Assembly (NCBI GenBank): GCA_009779895.1
Contig: WRBB01000006.1
Location: 31,176 to 95,175, forward strand
DNA: 64,000 nt
Source: Lachnospiraceae bacterium
GTDB lineage: Bacteria; Bacillota; Clostridia; Lachnospirales; Lachnospiraceae
Direction: 5' to 3'
Below are positions 27,842 to 37,033 of this stretch, piece after piece. The notes under the pieces were generated by a model. It saw only the letters and a list, made by a program, of their open reading frames with translations. It did no database searches and was not told the DNA's origin. Numbering within the stretch: position 1 is the stretch's first letter; each line of letters begins with the position of its first letter. The position numbers were made by a program, and so were the translations under genes.

Positions 27842-28525
27842 ATGAATTTTGATTTTGCAAGAGTATTTCAAGAACTAACCCCGCTGTTGTGGGATGGCTT
27901 TCAAACAACGGTATACGTTTCTATCATCTCTATTGTGCTAGGCATGATGGTCGGCTTACTTTCCTGTTATTTTCGGACTTGCCGATTTCGCATTTTGCGC
28001 TTTTTAGCAGCCTCCTATGTATGGGTGATCCGCGGAACACCAATGATTGTACAAGCTTTCTTTTTCTTCTTTGGGCTCAATCAAGTGACACAGGCTATGC
28101 TAGGATTTCAGTTGCTTAGTCGAGATATGGCAGGCATTTTGACGGTTACTTTGAATGCCGGGGCATATTTTACAGAAATTTTCCGAGGCGGCATTGCCGC
28201 TGTAGACAAGGGCCAAACAGAGGCCGCTCGCAGCTTAAGCTTGCCGCAGAGTCGAACGATGTTACGGGTGGTTTTACCGCAAGCGTTGCGTATTTCTTTG
28301 CCGTCTATGGTAAACCAATGGATTATTTCAATTAAAGATACCGCAATTCTATCAGCCATTGCTGTAGGCGAGTTAATGAACCGAACACAGGTGTACGCTT
28401 TTGGAACCTTTGTGTTCTTTGAGTCGTTTATTTTTGTTGCAGTGTGGTACCTAGTGTTGTTATCAGCCTTGATGATTCTTTCAAATCGCTTGGAGGCACG
28501 AATGAATTATGACAAAAAAAATTAG
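27842..28525 (+). CDS. Amino acid ABC transporter permease (HisM/GlnP type)
   Basis: A 227-residue membrane permease with about five helices. The EAA loop is readable ([34 protein letters not shown]), as is the [14 protein letters not shown] segment typical of the polar amino acid family. It probably forms a homodimer, since only one permease gene is present. Its 3' end overlaps the ATPase gene by 17 bp. Confidence 0.93.
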   Translation: MNFDFARVFQELTPLLWDGFQTTVYVSIISIVLGMMVGLLSCYFRTCRFRILRFLAASYVWVIRGTPMIVQAFFFFFGLNQVTQAMLGFQLLSRDMAGILTVTLNAGAYFTEIFRGGIAAVDKGQTEAARSLSLPQSRTMLRVVLPQALRISLPSMVNQWIISIKDTAILSAIAVGELMNRTQVYAFGTFVFFESFIFVAVWYLVLLSALMILSNRLEARMNYDKKN

Positions 28526-29240
28526 AGTTACAAACTTATATAAAAGTTTCGGAGAGTTAGAAGTGCTACGCGATGTGAGTTTAGATGTAGCTGAAGGGGA
28601 AGTAGTCTGTGTAATCGGTCCATCTGGTGGTGGGAAATCTACCTTTTTACGTTGTATCAACCGCTTAGAAACTGTAAGTGGTGGTGAAGTGCAAGTGGAT
28701 GATGACATAATTACCGACCCAAAAACCGACATCAATAAAGTACGTGAGCGTATTGGGATGGTGTTTCAAAGCTTTAACCTATTCCCGCATCTGACGGCAA
28801 AGAAAAATATTATGCTAGCACCGGTAGATCGCAAAAAAATGACAAAAGCTGAAGCAGAAGAAAAAGCAATTTCCTTGCTTACCCGTGTAGGCCTATCTGA
28901 TAAGGCAGACAACTATCCGCACCAGCTATCCGGTGGACAGAAGCAACGGGTGGCAATTGCGCGTGCACTTGCAATGCAACCGGAAATCATGTTGTTTGAC
29001 GAGCCAACTTCAGCACTTGACCCTGAAATGGTAGGGGAAGTGTTGCAGGTAATGCATGAACTTGCCAAAGAAGGTATGACTATGGTAGTTGTGACCCATG
29101 AGATGGGATTTGCCCGCGACGTTGGAGATCGCGTGATTTTGATGGCTGACGGGCAATTGGTCGAAGAAGGTAAGCCGAAAGATTTTTTTGCAAACCCGAA
29201 AGAACTACGGACACAAGAGTTTTTGAGTACCGTGCTGTAA
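28509..29240 (+). CDS. Amino acid ABC transporter ATP-binding protein (GlnQ type)
   Basis: A 243-residue ATPase. Walker A is GPSGGGKST, the signature [16 protein letters not shown] and Walker [15 protein letters not shown]. The GlnQ/HisP-type spacing and the ending EFLSTVL fit the polar amino acid class. It is the last gene of the three-gene operon and is followed by a strong terminator. Confidence 0.94.
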   Translation: MTKKIRVTNLYKSFGELEVLRDVSLDVAEGEVVCVIGPSGGGKSTFLRCINRLETVSGGEVQVDDDIITDPKTDINKVRERIGMVFQSFNLFPHLTAKKNIMLAPVDRKKMTKAEAEEKAISLLTRVGLSDKADNYPHQLSGGQKQRVAIARALAMQPEIMLFDEPTSALDPEMVGEVLQVMHELAKEGMTMVVVTHEMGFARDVGDRVILMADGQLVEEGKPKDFFANPKELRTQEFLSTVL

Positions 29241-29248
29241 TATCAATC

Positions 29249-29279
29249 ACCCCCCTGCATTTATAGGGGGGTCTTTAAT
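29249..29279 (+). terminator. Rho-independent terminator of the amino acid transporter operon
   Basis: ACCCCCC (29249-29255) pairs with GGGGGGT (29266-29272), with a 10-base loop and a CTTTAATT tail. It sits 8 bp after the ATPase stop codon. Confidence 0.85.
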
Positions 29280-29305
29280 TTGAGTATATGGAAAAATTGG
29301 AAAGG

Positions 29306-29338
29306 GGGCTACTGCAAAATTCTATTTCGCAATAGCCC
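29306..29338 (-). terminator. 15-bp hairpin downstream of surface protein A
   Basis: The arms 29306-29320 and 29324-29338 pair over 15 bases with a 3-base loop. Two positions are mismatched when read on the plus strand but become G-U pairs on the minus strand, so the folded RNA is probably the minus-strand transcript of surface protein A, whose stop is 125 bp upstream. The following T tract is interrupted, so termination may be inefficient. Confidence 0.5.
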
Positions 29339-29341
29339 GGT

Positions 29342-29447
29342 GTGAATATCAGTTATTCACGCTTGGGTAAATATGTAACTTTATATGTTAAGGAAACCAT
29401 AGCACTAGGGGTTAGTCTTACTTAAAATCCTATGGATTTCCATAACA
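29342..29447. repeat. Two further inverted repeats between the terminator region and surface protein A
   Basis: GTGAATA-N5-TATTCAC lies at 29342-29360. An imperfect 17/18-bp inverted repeat lies at 29386-29402 and 29430-29447 (TGTTAAGGAAACCATAG facing CTATGGATTTCCATAACA, with one mismatch and one gap). No open frame spans the 222-bp gap. The elements may be remnants of a small mobile element or a structured 3' untranslated region. Confidence 0.45.
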
Positions 29448-29462
29448 GCAAACTATGCTTCC

Positions 29463-32400
29463 TTAATCTGGCAAACCTTGCATAACAGTCCACTCAATCA
29501 CAGCTGTATAACTACCAACTCTTACCATTTCACCAAAGGTTTCTACCATCAAACCATTGTTGGTACTATTCCAAGGTCCTGAAATATTTGTGCTCTCTGG
29601 TGGAAGAAGCGTACCTGGTGTATTCGCCGGTGTATGGCTATGAAATACCACAGCCGATTGTGGGGTTAGTATACTACTCATAAATCCACCCACACCATCT
29701 GCATGACGGCGCACAAGTCCATTTGGCAACTCGTGACTCATTGCCATATTGTATAAATGAATCGGCTCATCACATTCACAAAATGCTTCACTTTCGCCAC
29801 ATCTACTAATCAATATAGCTTCCACTCTCCACGCATCACGGTTTAATCTGGTATCTGTTACAACGATATCCGTATGTGGAAGACGATTGCCAAAGCGTGC
29901 GCCTGCTCCGACATACATTGTTCCAAAATCAATTACATTCGGTCCAGATATGGTTAAGGTCCCTGTATATTCGACCAATCGCATGACGGCTGCTGGAATG
30001 ATTGCATCATGGAATGGTATCGGATTGATTCCCTGAATATTTCCGTTTACAAAATGTCCATTTAAAGTCAATGGTCTTGTGGTGCTCCCTCCGATCCAAC
30101 CTGCTGCAATCCCACCTGCTGTACTGGGCAAACCGTTGTTTGGTGCCACTGTAATTGGACTATTTAAAATGTCATATAAATTATGATTAATTCCAAAGGG
30201 TGTTTCCGGACGCTGGGTATACGGATTCACGCCGCCCATACCACGTTCATCACTTGCATGAACTCTCACTTCTTGTCCATGAGCCAAGGTAACACCTGCT
30301 AATGAGAATGTAAAAGCACCTGTAATACCATCTGCTTGTACGGTACGCACAACGTTTGGCACATCCATAACCCAAGCGTTATTCACCGATACCCGAATGA
30401 TTGAAAAAGGCTCCGCTGTACCCGTGATGTTTTCTGTACCTGGTGCAATGGTGCTAAGGGCCGGTGCCAATGTAACCTGTGCTGGTGGCATTACATCTCT
30501 GGTGCGTTCTATGTTGCTTAAAATATCTTCTGTCCTAGATGGACGTCCTCGCCCATCATTGGCCAACGTTCTACCACCAGACCAACGTCTTGCGCCAATT
30601 ACTCCTGCCGTATATCCCTCACCCAATAAAGCAGGCGCATTATCCTGTTCAAAGACAACTTGGAACAATCCCTCTTGTATTGGGTCTACGCCAAACATGG
30701 CACGTTCATCTGTCGCACCCTCTCCCGTATGAACCACATTGCCATCAACATCTTCAAATTCCACTTCTACATACACTTCGCCAGGCCAAGCATCTCTCAT
30801 AGACAAATTGACACCGCCTACAACATCAGGGCGACCTTCTCCCACTGATACATGTCCATAGACCCGTCCATCTGCATTGGTAGGAATACGCAACCAATTG
30901 ATCACAGCTGTTGCATTATTTGCACTCAAGCGCCCAAAATCGGGAGTCATAGCTCCAAACTCTGTTTGGAAATCTGCGTCTGTTGCCGAAACAACTGTAT
31001 TAAAGTTTGTACCTGTTACATTAAAATCAAAATTTGTCCAAGCATAAATGGGTTCCCCCTCAAAGGTATCTGGATCCATTGCCCAAATCGCTAAGTCTGT
31101 ATTATTTCCTTCAAATAACGAAGGGTTACCTGCTGTATGTATGGATGAAAATACGCGTCCGCCACCATTGTTACGGAAATCAAAATACAAAGGCTCATCA
31201 ATACTAAAATGAAGTCTTGCACCTCTAAAAATCGATTGACCCACTGGCCTAGAACCTGTTGCAGTAAAAACGGTTTCTGGGCCTGCTTCTACACGAACAA
31301 TACCTGTCGTATCATGTCCGCCCAAAGCGATACTAGAGTAAGAAAAAATATCTACTTGACTATAACGATCTTCCAATACAAAAGTATCTGTGCCACCAGC
31401 CTGTTCTGCGCGAGATGTAAAGAATATGCCGCCTCCCATCGGACCCATGGCATTGCCCCATTGATTCACTGCCGTATTGTCATTGCCGTTTGCTATATAA
31501 TTACGAACGCTCAAATTTCCGCCATTTCGGATACGTACATTGTTTGCCTCACCACTAAAACGAAGACCTTGACTTCGATTCTTTCCTCTGGATGCCGTGA
31601 TATACACAGTTCCACCATCAATATCAAATGTTGCCCGTCGAGCTGCCAGAAAACGCAACGTTGACTGTCCGCCACCTGCGGCTCCACCTGCCCAACCAGG
31701 AACACCCAAACCATAACCATGAGAAATAATACGCATCAATCCATTTTCTCCGACCACAAAATTAAAATCATCACCAAGAAGATGCATTGCCGTATCTCGC
31801 GCACCGTATACGCGCAGTGCAGCACCATCATTCACCGAAATGCTAGAATTGTCTCCTGCTACATGCATACCACCACTGCCTTGGTCAATTGCCGCCCCAT
31901 GGGCAAATATATTTAATTCTGTACCAACCCCTGACAAAGCGATAGAATATGTTTGGGTTAAATTCATATCTGCTCGTACCTTATTGCTTCTCAAGTCAAC
32001 ACGAGGTGACAACAATAATGCAAATCCACGTTGATGATTGTTGGTCAAATTCATAACGGCACCTGTTTGCATCACCAATGTATGAGAGGAACGAGACACA
32101 AAAGCACTCTTGTGAGCCTCGATGTCAACTTGTGCCCCCGGGCGCAAAATTGTATTACCAATCAATCCATTGATTCCATCAGAGCGGACGCCACTAATTT
32201 CCGTCGCCCACGCTGCTACATTCCCAGTACCACCAGCTGGTGTCCCAGCTCGTGTTCCTACATTTCGTATATTTAAAATGGCTCGCTCACCAATATCAAT
32301 AGTTCCACTTCCAGCAATCCGAATGGCGGCTCCAGAGCCACCGCCCGATGTAGTATATAAACTAGAATCCTGTTCCATTCTAAAATCTCTAATAAAAATA

Positions 32401-33179
32401 TGATGGCGATTGTCGGTTGTACCATCACCGTGCATACCCAAACGGTTTCCTGTCCCCCTGACCACAACTGTCCCAGCTTGTGCATCCACCAACCCCCCCC
32501 GGTTTGTTTCTGCATTGGCTCCTGTATTGGTGGTACTTCCACCACGCCAAGTCATAGGACGATCCCAACCATAGGTCATTCTAGTCTGACGCTGTGTTGT
32601 TCCCTCTACTACAATTCCTGTTCCTGTTTGTACATCACCATCTAACACAACGGTCCAATTGGCATTTCCTGTTCCCGCTGTAAAAGCATAACCCAAGGCT
32701 GCTCCCGTTCGTGTAATTGTAACATTTTCTAAAATCAATGTTGTCGGTCCTGAAACCGTACCCAAACTAGCAATATTATTTGCATTGGTCACCGTAATGG
32801 TATAACCATTTCCATTAATGCGAATATTACGACTCAAAGCCGGCACGGAATTGGCTCCTGTTGTAAAAGCAACACTAATATTGCCGCCCAAATTAATGGT
32901 TCCATAAGTTCCTAACAAAGCTGTTCGAAATGCTGCTGCTGTGGTAATTGGAGCCGATTCTGTCAAGGGAGAAATGGAAGTAAGAACAGATTCAACATCC
33001 ACTTTATTTTCTGCCTGATTTTCAAATTCCAGCTCTAAATCATTCGCCATAAGGTTACCACTTGCAACTACTTGGATTCCTCCTATTATAATTAGAAATG
33101 TTAACACCAACCCAAATACCCTTTTGGGAATCGCCCTACCCATCTTCTGTAAATTTCTTTTCTTTCTCCTTTTACCCAT
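29463..33179 (-). CDS. Surface protein A: beta-helix adhesin-like protein with WxL-like C-terminus
   Basis: A secreted 1238-residue protein. The N-terminus is basic with a hydrophobic signal segment (about 19-42). Residues about 75-750 look like a pectate-lyase-type right-handed beta-helix adhesive region, rich in short Gly/Asn/Thr turns (IRINGNGYTITV, NLSVRNYIANGNDNTAVNQ). Residues about 756-1080 form beta-sandwich-like modules. The last 150 residues resemble a WxL wall-binding domain: DAWRVEA then YTAVIEWTV near the end, with Val in place of the usual Leu. There is no LPXTG motif. The shared middle is nearly identical to the divergent paralogue B. A run of eight G in the coding strand (32493-32500) lies at about residue 227. 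Confidence 0.8.
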   Translation of the reverse strand: MGKRRKKRNLQKMGRAIPKRVFGLVLTFLIIIGGIQVVASGNLMANDLELEFENQAENKVDVESVLTSISPLTESAPITTAAAFRTALLGTYGTINLGGNISVAFTTGANSVPALSRNIRINGNGYTITVTNANNIASLGTVSGPTTLILENVTITRTGAALGYAFTAGTGNANWTVVLDGDVQTGTGIVVEGTTQRQTRMTYGWDRPMTWRGGSTTNTGANAETNRGGLVDAQAGTVVVRGTGNRLGMHGDGTTDNRHHIFIRDFRMEQDSSLYTTSGGGSGAAIRIAGSGTIDIGERAILNIRNVGTRAGTPAGGTGNVAAWATEISGVRSDGINGLIGNTILRPGAQVDIEAHKSAFVSRSSHTLVMQTGAVMNLTNNHQRGFALLLSPRVDLRSNKVRADMNLTQTYSIALSGVGTELNIFAHGAAIDQGSGGMHVAGDNSSISVNDGAALRVYGARDTAMHLLGDDFNFVVGENGLMRIISHGYGLGVPGWAGGAAGGGQSTLRFLAARRATFDIDGGTVYITASRGKNRSQGLRFSGEANNVRIRNGGNLSVRNYIANGNDNTAVNQWGNAMGPMGGGIFFTSRAEQAGGTDTFVLEDRYSQVDIFSYSSIALGGHDTTGIVRVEAGPETVFTATGSRPVGQSIFRGARLHFSIDEPLYFDFRNNGGGRVFSSIHTAGNPSLFEGNNTDLAIWAMDPDTFEGEPIYAWTNFDFNVTGTNFNTVVSATDADFQTEFGAMTPDFGRLSANNATAVINWLRIPTNADGRVYGHVSVGEGRPDVVGGVNLSMRDAWPGEVYVEVEFEDVDGNVVHTGEGATDERAMFGVDPIQEGLFQVVFEQDNAPALLGEGYTAGVIGARRWSGGRTLANDGRGRPSRTEDILSNIERTRDVMPPAQVTLAPALSTIAPGTENITGTAEPFSIIRVSVNNAWVMDVPNVVRTVQADGITGAFTFSLAGVTLAHGQEVRVHASDERGMGGVNPYTQRPETPFGINHNLYDILNSPITVAPNNGLPSTAGGIAAGWIGGSTTRPLTLNGHFVNGNIQGINPIPFHDAIIPAAVMRLVEYTGTLTISGPNVIDFGTMYVGAGARFGNRLPHTDIVVTDTRLNRDAWRVEAILISRCGESEAFCECDEPIHLYNMAMSHELPNGLVRRHADGVGGFMSSILTPQSAVVFHSHTPANTPGTLLPPESTNISGPWNSTNNGLMVETFGEMVRVGSYTAVIEWTVMQGLPD
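30914..31530 (-). repeat. Inverted-repeat arm 1 (within surface protein A)
   Basis: About 610 bp coding for the segment from VRNYIANGNDNTA to RLSANN. By eye it is about 95% identical in DNA to arm 2 at 34975-35583 in the opposite orientation, with only a few amino acid changes. Similarity drops towards the N-terminal coding side and ends abruptly at 30914. Confidence 0.8.
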
Positions 33180-33235
33180 AACACTTTCCTTTCCGTTCTA
33201 ACTCTCTTACTCATAACATATTTTTACAGTTTATC

Positions 33236-33263
33236 AGTATAAGGAAAAAATCCGTAAAAACAA
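33236..33263 (-). promoter_or_regulatory. Promoter of surface protein A
   Basis: On the minus strand: TTGTTT (33263-33258), a 16-bp spacer, TATACT (33241-33236), 57 bp before the start codon. The -35 is 7 bp from the nearer copy of the tandem repeat at 33271-33302, a typical position for an activator. Confidence 0.55.
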
Positions 33264-33270
33264 GGGCATT

Positions 33271-33302
33271 GTACGAAACGTCAAAAAAACAGTACGCAAC
33301 GT
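33271..33302. promoter_or_regulatory. Tandem LytTR-type operator between the two surface-protein promoters
   Basis: GTACGAAACGT (33271-33281) and GTACGCAACGT (33292-33302) are direct repeats with one difference and a 21-bp period. On the minus strand they read ACGTTTCGTAC and ACGTTGCGTAC. TACGTTGCG fits the AgrA/LytTR 9-mer pattern (GTT core) at eight of nine positions and GACGTTTCG at seven. LytTR proteins bind such pairs one face of the helix apart. The matching regulator is encoded 3.7 kb away in the same locus. Confidence 0.6.
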
Positions 33303-33313
33303 AAAGAAAGCCC

Positions 33314-33343
33314 TTACCTCCCACCAATGATATATGTTATAAT
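33314..33343 (+). promoter_or_regulatory. Promoter of surface protein B and the kinase-regulator pair
   Basis: A poor -35 TTACCT (33314-33319), an 18-bp spacer and a consensus TATAAT (33338-33343), 58 bp before the start codon. The weak -35 suggests it needs an activator; the tandem repeat ends 11 bp upstream. Confidence 0.5.
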
Positions 33344-33401
33344 TAGAAAAGTGCTCAATACAAAAGGATATGTGAAAACAGAAAATATACAAGGAAATCT
33401 T

Positions 33402-35624
33402 ATGAATCAGGAACATCCCCCCATTCAAAACAAAATATTAATCTTACTGCTGATTCTCCTTGTTCTGATAGGAGGAAGCCAGCTTATTGTGAGCGGTCGT
33501 TTGGCTATGCCTGTTTCGAATTTAGAAATTGAAACCACAGCAGAAACAGAAACTACTGCAAGTAGCGCTGCACAACTTCGGGCGGCAATTGAAAGCCCAA
33601 ATCAGTATTCCCTCATTCACATCAAAAATGATTTTTCTGTTGCTTTTACAGCAGGATCCTTCTCCGTTCCCAGTTTAAATCGTAGCCTTCGCATTAATGG
33701 GAATGGACACACCATTACAATCATCAATGGAAATAGCATCGCTACCTTAGGCGACATTTCCGGACCCGAAACCTTGATTTTAAATAACATTCGCTTTATA
33801 CGAACATCTACCACTTTGGCTTACGCATTTGCAGCTGATCCTACCAATGCCAATTGGACCGTTGTATTAGATGGTAATGTACAAACAGGAACAGGATATG
33901 TTATAGAGAACATCGAAGCCCAGCGCCATACCAGAATGACCTATGGCTGGGATCGTCCTATGACTTGGCGTGATGGAAGTACCACGCATACATGGTGCAA
34001 TGGAGAAACAAATCGGGGCGGGTTGATAGATGCACAAGCTGGAACAGTTGTAATTAGAGGTAGGGGAAATCGCTTAGGTATGCATGGTAATGGCGCAACA
34101 GACAAGCGCCATCACATATGGACTAAAAATTTCAAAATGGAAAAGGACTCTAGTTTATATACCACATCCGGTGGCGGCTCCGGAGCAGCTATTTTGATTA
34201 CTGAAAACGGAATCATTGACATTGGCGAAAGGGCCATTTTAAATATACGAAATGTAGGAACACGGACTGTAACTGTTGCTACTGGTAAGACTTCTGTTAT
34301 AGATGGGATTTCATCTGATGGAATCAATGGATTGATTTATAGTACAACCTTACATTCAGGAGCACAAGTTGATATTGAAGCACAGAACAATGCCTTTGTA
34401 TCTCGTTCCTCTCATACATTGGTGATGGAAACTGGATCGGTTATGAATTTAACCAACAATCACAGTCGAGGATTTGCCCTTTTGCTATCACCCCGTATTG
34501 ATTTGGTGATGAACAAAATACGGGAATATATGGATTTAAGCCAAACATATTCGATTCATTTGTCAGGGGTCGGTACAGAACTAAATATATTTGCCCATGG
34601 AGCGGCAATCGATCAAGCCAGTGGCGGTATGCATATAGCAGGAGACAATTCTAGTATTTTGATAGACAATGGTGCCGCGCTGCGTGTATACGGCGCACGA
34701 GATACGGCCATGCAGCTGCGTGGTGACAATTTTGATTTTACAGTCAGGGAAAATGGATTGGTGCGTGTTATTTCTCATGGCCATGGTTTGGGTGTTCCCG
34801 GTTGGGCAGGTGGAGTCGCAGGTAGCGGGCAGTCAACGCTACGTTTTCTAGCAGCTCGACGAGCAACCTTTGAAATAGACGGAGGCTCTGTGTATATCAC
34901 AGCATCCAGAGAAAAAAATCGGGGGCAAGCTCTTCGTTTTAGTGGTGAATCTAATGGTGTGTATGTTCGAAATGGCGGAAGTTTGAGCGTTCGTAATTAT
35001 ATAGCAAACGGCAATGACAATACAGCAGTGAATCAATGGGGCAATGCCATGGGCCCAATGGGAGGTGGCATATTTTTTACATCTCGCGCAGAACATGCTG
35101 GTGGCACAGATACTTTTGTATTGGAAGATCGTTATAGTCAAGTAGATATTTTTTCTTACTCTAGCATCGCTTTGGGTGGACATGATACGGCAGGTATTGT
35201 TCGTGTAGAAGCAAACCCAGAAACCGTTTTTACTGCAACAGGTTCTAGGCCGGTGGGGCAATCGATTTTTCGAGGTGCAAGGCTTCATTTTAGTATTGAT
35301 GAGCCTCTGTATTTTGATTTCCGTAACAATGGTGGCGGACGCGTATTTTCATCTATACATACAGCAGGCAACCCTTCGTTATTTGAAGGGAATAATACAG
35401 ACTTAGCGATTTGGGCAATGGATCCGGATACCTTTGAGGGGGAACCTATTTATGCTTGGACAAATTTTGATTTTAATGTAACGGGCACAAATTTTAATAC
35501 AGTTGTTTCGGCAACAGACGCAGATTTCCAAACAGAATTTGGAGCTATGACTCCCGATTTTGGACGTTTGAGTGCAAATAATGATCCCGCAAATCTGCAA
35601 AACAATATAGAAAATACCCCGTAG
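33402..35624 (+). CDS. Surface protein B: truncated beta-helix paralogue of A
   Basis: I start it at the ATG at 33402 behind AAGGA, giving 740 residues: a signal segment (about 11-35) and the same beta-helix region as A. Similarity to A rises along the gene, from moderate at the N-terminus to nearly complete over the last 200 shared residues. At about residue 727 the match to A stops, and only 13 unrelated residues (DPANLQNNIENTP) follow before a TAG. So B lacks the last 480 residues of A, including the WxL-like anchor, and is probably released or loosely held. The kinase gene begins 14 bp later. Confidence 0.8.
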   Translation: MNQEHPPIQNKILILLLILLVLIGGSQLIVSGRLAMPVSNLEIETTAETETTASSAAQLRAAIESPNQYSLIHIKNDFSVAFTAGSFSVPSLNRSLRINGNGHTITIINGNSIATLGDISGPETLILNNIRFIRTSTTLAYAFAADPTNANWTVVLDGNVQTGTGYVIENIEAQRHTRMTYGWDRPMTWRDGSTTHTWCNGETNRGGLIDAQAGTVVIRGRGNRLGMHGNGATDKRHHIWTKNFKMEKDSSLYTTSGGGSGAAILITENGIIDIGERAILNIRNVGTRTVTVATGKTSVIDGISSDGINGLIYSTTLHSGAQVDIEAQNNAFVSRSSHTLVMETGSVMNLTNNHSRGFALLLSPRIDLVMNKIREYMDLSQTYSIHLSGVGTELNIFAHGAAIDQASGGMHIAGDNSSILIDNGAALRVYGARDTAMQLRGDNFDFTVRENGLVRVISHGHGLGVPGWAGGVAGSGQSTLRFLAARRATFEIDGGSVYITASREKNRGQALRFSGESNGVYVRNGGSLSVRNYIANGNDNTAVNQWGNAMGPMGGGIFFTSRAEHAGGTDTFVLEDRYSQVDIFSYSSIALGGHDTAGIVRVEANPETVFTATGSRPVGQSIFRGARLHFSIDEPLYFDFRNNGGGRVFSSIHTAGNPSLFEGNNTDLAIWAMDPDTFEGEPIYAWTNFDFNVTGTNFNTVVSATDADFQTEFGAMTPDFGRLSANNDPANLQNNIENTP
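34975..35583 (+). repeat. Inverted-repeat arm 2 (within surface protein B)
   Basis: This is the counterpart of the arm at 30914-31530, in opposite orientation and about 3.5 kb away. The segment between the arms contains both N-terminal halves, both promoters and the LytTR-type operator. The homology ends at 35583, at the codons for SANN, where B departs from A. Confidence 0.8.
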
Positions 35625-35638
35625 AAAGGAGCGCAATC

Positions 35639-37033
35639 ATGAACCAAGCTTTAAGCTATCCCCTTACATTTTACATCTATTATTGGATTCAATTTGCATT
35701 GCCTCTTTTCATTGTTGCAAACATATTAATGCGAACTTATAAGCCACGCTTAAAAGAAAGCCTCTACATCATGTTCGTTACCCTATTTATCACTACCCTT
35801 CGTACTGTGCCTGCTTTTTTTGGTATTTTTTCCACAATACCAATACCCACCGTGGACTTTTCTTATGATAACCTCTCTTATATATTGCATAGGGTACTCA
35901 TCATTTTATTTTTATTCTTCTACATTTATAAACTAAAAGGCTATCCTGTAAAAAAAGCAATTATTTTAACCATTTTTACAGACTTATTTGTATTTACTTC
36001 CTATTTTTTAGGGCTTTTACTTCGCTTATTGCTAAACATTCCTGCGACATATTTTAACCCCTTGCAGCCTTTACTTGATTTTCTCCATGCTTTCCAAACC
36101 CTTGTGCTTTCTGCCTTGTTTGCGTTATTATTCGTCAAAGGCTTTGGAAACTTACGAAAACTGCTCCAGACAGATCAGCATTTACAAACGGTTCTTATGA
36201 TTGGCTCTATCATAACCTGGCTTAGCTTTCAAATTATGTCCACCCTGTCCTTTATGCTAGAGGACGGCTACATCAATACATGGTCACGCGCCCTCCTTAT
36301 GGGCTACACAATTGTTTCGCTCACCGTCTTTTTTCTTTATATAAAATATTTGAAAGCAAAATACAATACACAAGAAAAAGAGTCTGAACTAAAAAATTTA
36401 TTATTTTATGTCAACGAAATCGAACAACAGCAAACCACCATCCGAAAGTTCAAACACGATTATCAAAACATCCTACTTTCCATCGAAAGCTTTTTTGATA
36501 GCGACGACTACAGTGGACTCCAAGAATATTATTACAATAAAATAAAAACCAGCTCACAAACCCTGACACAACAAAGTTTTTCTTTAAACCATTTGAGTAA
36601 AATACATGTGAAAGAAATAAAAAGCATTCTAGCCGCAAAATTAATACAAGCACAAACAATGGGCATTGATACCAATTTTGAAGCCAACGAAGACATTGAT
36701 TCTATTTTTACAAACTCCATTATTTTGGTACGCATATTGGGCATTATATTAGACAATGCCATTGAAGAATTAGATGCGTTAGGTAAAGGGAAACTGCAAG
36801 TCGCCTGTTTCAAACAAAATGTATCCGTCACTTTTGTCGTGAGAAATACATGCCGAGACCATATTCCACCCCTTCATGAACTCAATCAACTAGGTTTTTC
36901 TTCCAAAGGAGAGGGACGTGGCTTAGGCCTCACTAATTTAGCAGACCTTGTCCATTCACAGCCAAACTTAACGTTACAGACTAGCTTGTCCAAAGGATAT
37001 TTTATTCAAAAATTGTATATAGGGGAACTATAA
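35639..37033 (+). CDS. GHKL sensor histidine kinase (AgrC-like)
   Basis: A 464-residue kinase with six to seven membrane helices in the first 230 residues, a short coiled coil, the H-box RKFKHDYQNILLS typical of AgrC-type (HPK10) kinases, and a GHKL ATPase end (NAIEELDALGKG, GLGLTNLADLV). It should sense an extracellular signal, in relatives often a peptide, and phosphorylate the regulator that follows. No agrB or agrD gene is in the window, so the ligand is unknown. It probably shares a transcript with surface protein B and overlaps the regulator as TAATG. Confidence 0.92.
   Translation: MNQALSYPLTFYIYYWIQFALPLFIVANILMRTYKPRLKESLYIMFVTLFITTLRTVPAFFGIFSTIPIPTVDFSYDNLSYILHRVLIILFLFFYIYKLKGYPVKKAIILTIFTDLFVFTSYFLGLLLRLLLNIPATYFNPLQPLLDFLHAFQTLVLSALFALLFVKGFGNLRKLLQTDQHLQTVLMIGSIITWLSFQIMSTLSFMLEDGYINTWSRALLMGYTIVSLTVFFLYIKYLKAKYNTQEKESELKNLLFYVNEIEQQQTTIRKFKHDYQNILLSIESFFDSDDYSGLQEYYYNKIKTSSQTLTQQSFSLNHLSKIHVKEIKSILAAKLIQAQTMGIDTNFEANEDIDSIFTNSIILVRILGIILDNAIEELDALGKGKLQVACFKQNVSVTFVVRNTCRDHIPPLHELNQLGFSSKGEGRGLGLTNLADLVHSQPNLTLQTSLSKGYFIQKLYIGEL

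Noticed and set aside
30397..32645. Several long open frames opposite surface protein A, and the matching ones opposite B
   Set aside because: They mirror the repetitive codon pattern of the adhesin genes, lack ribosome sites and show no recognisable family. They are antisense shadows.
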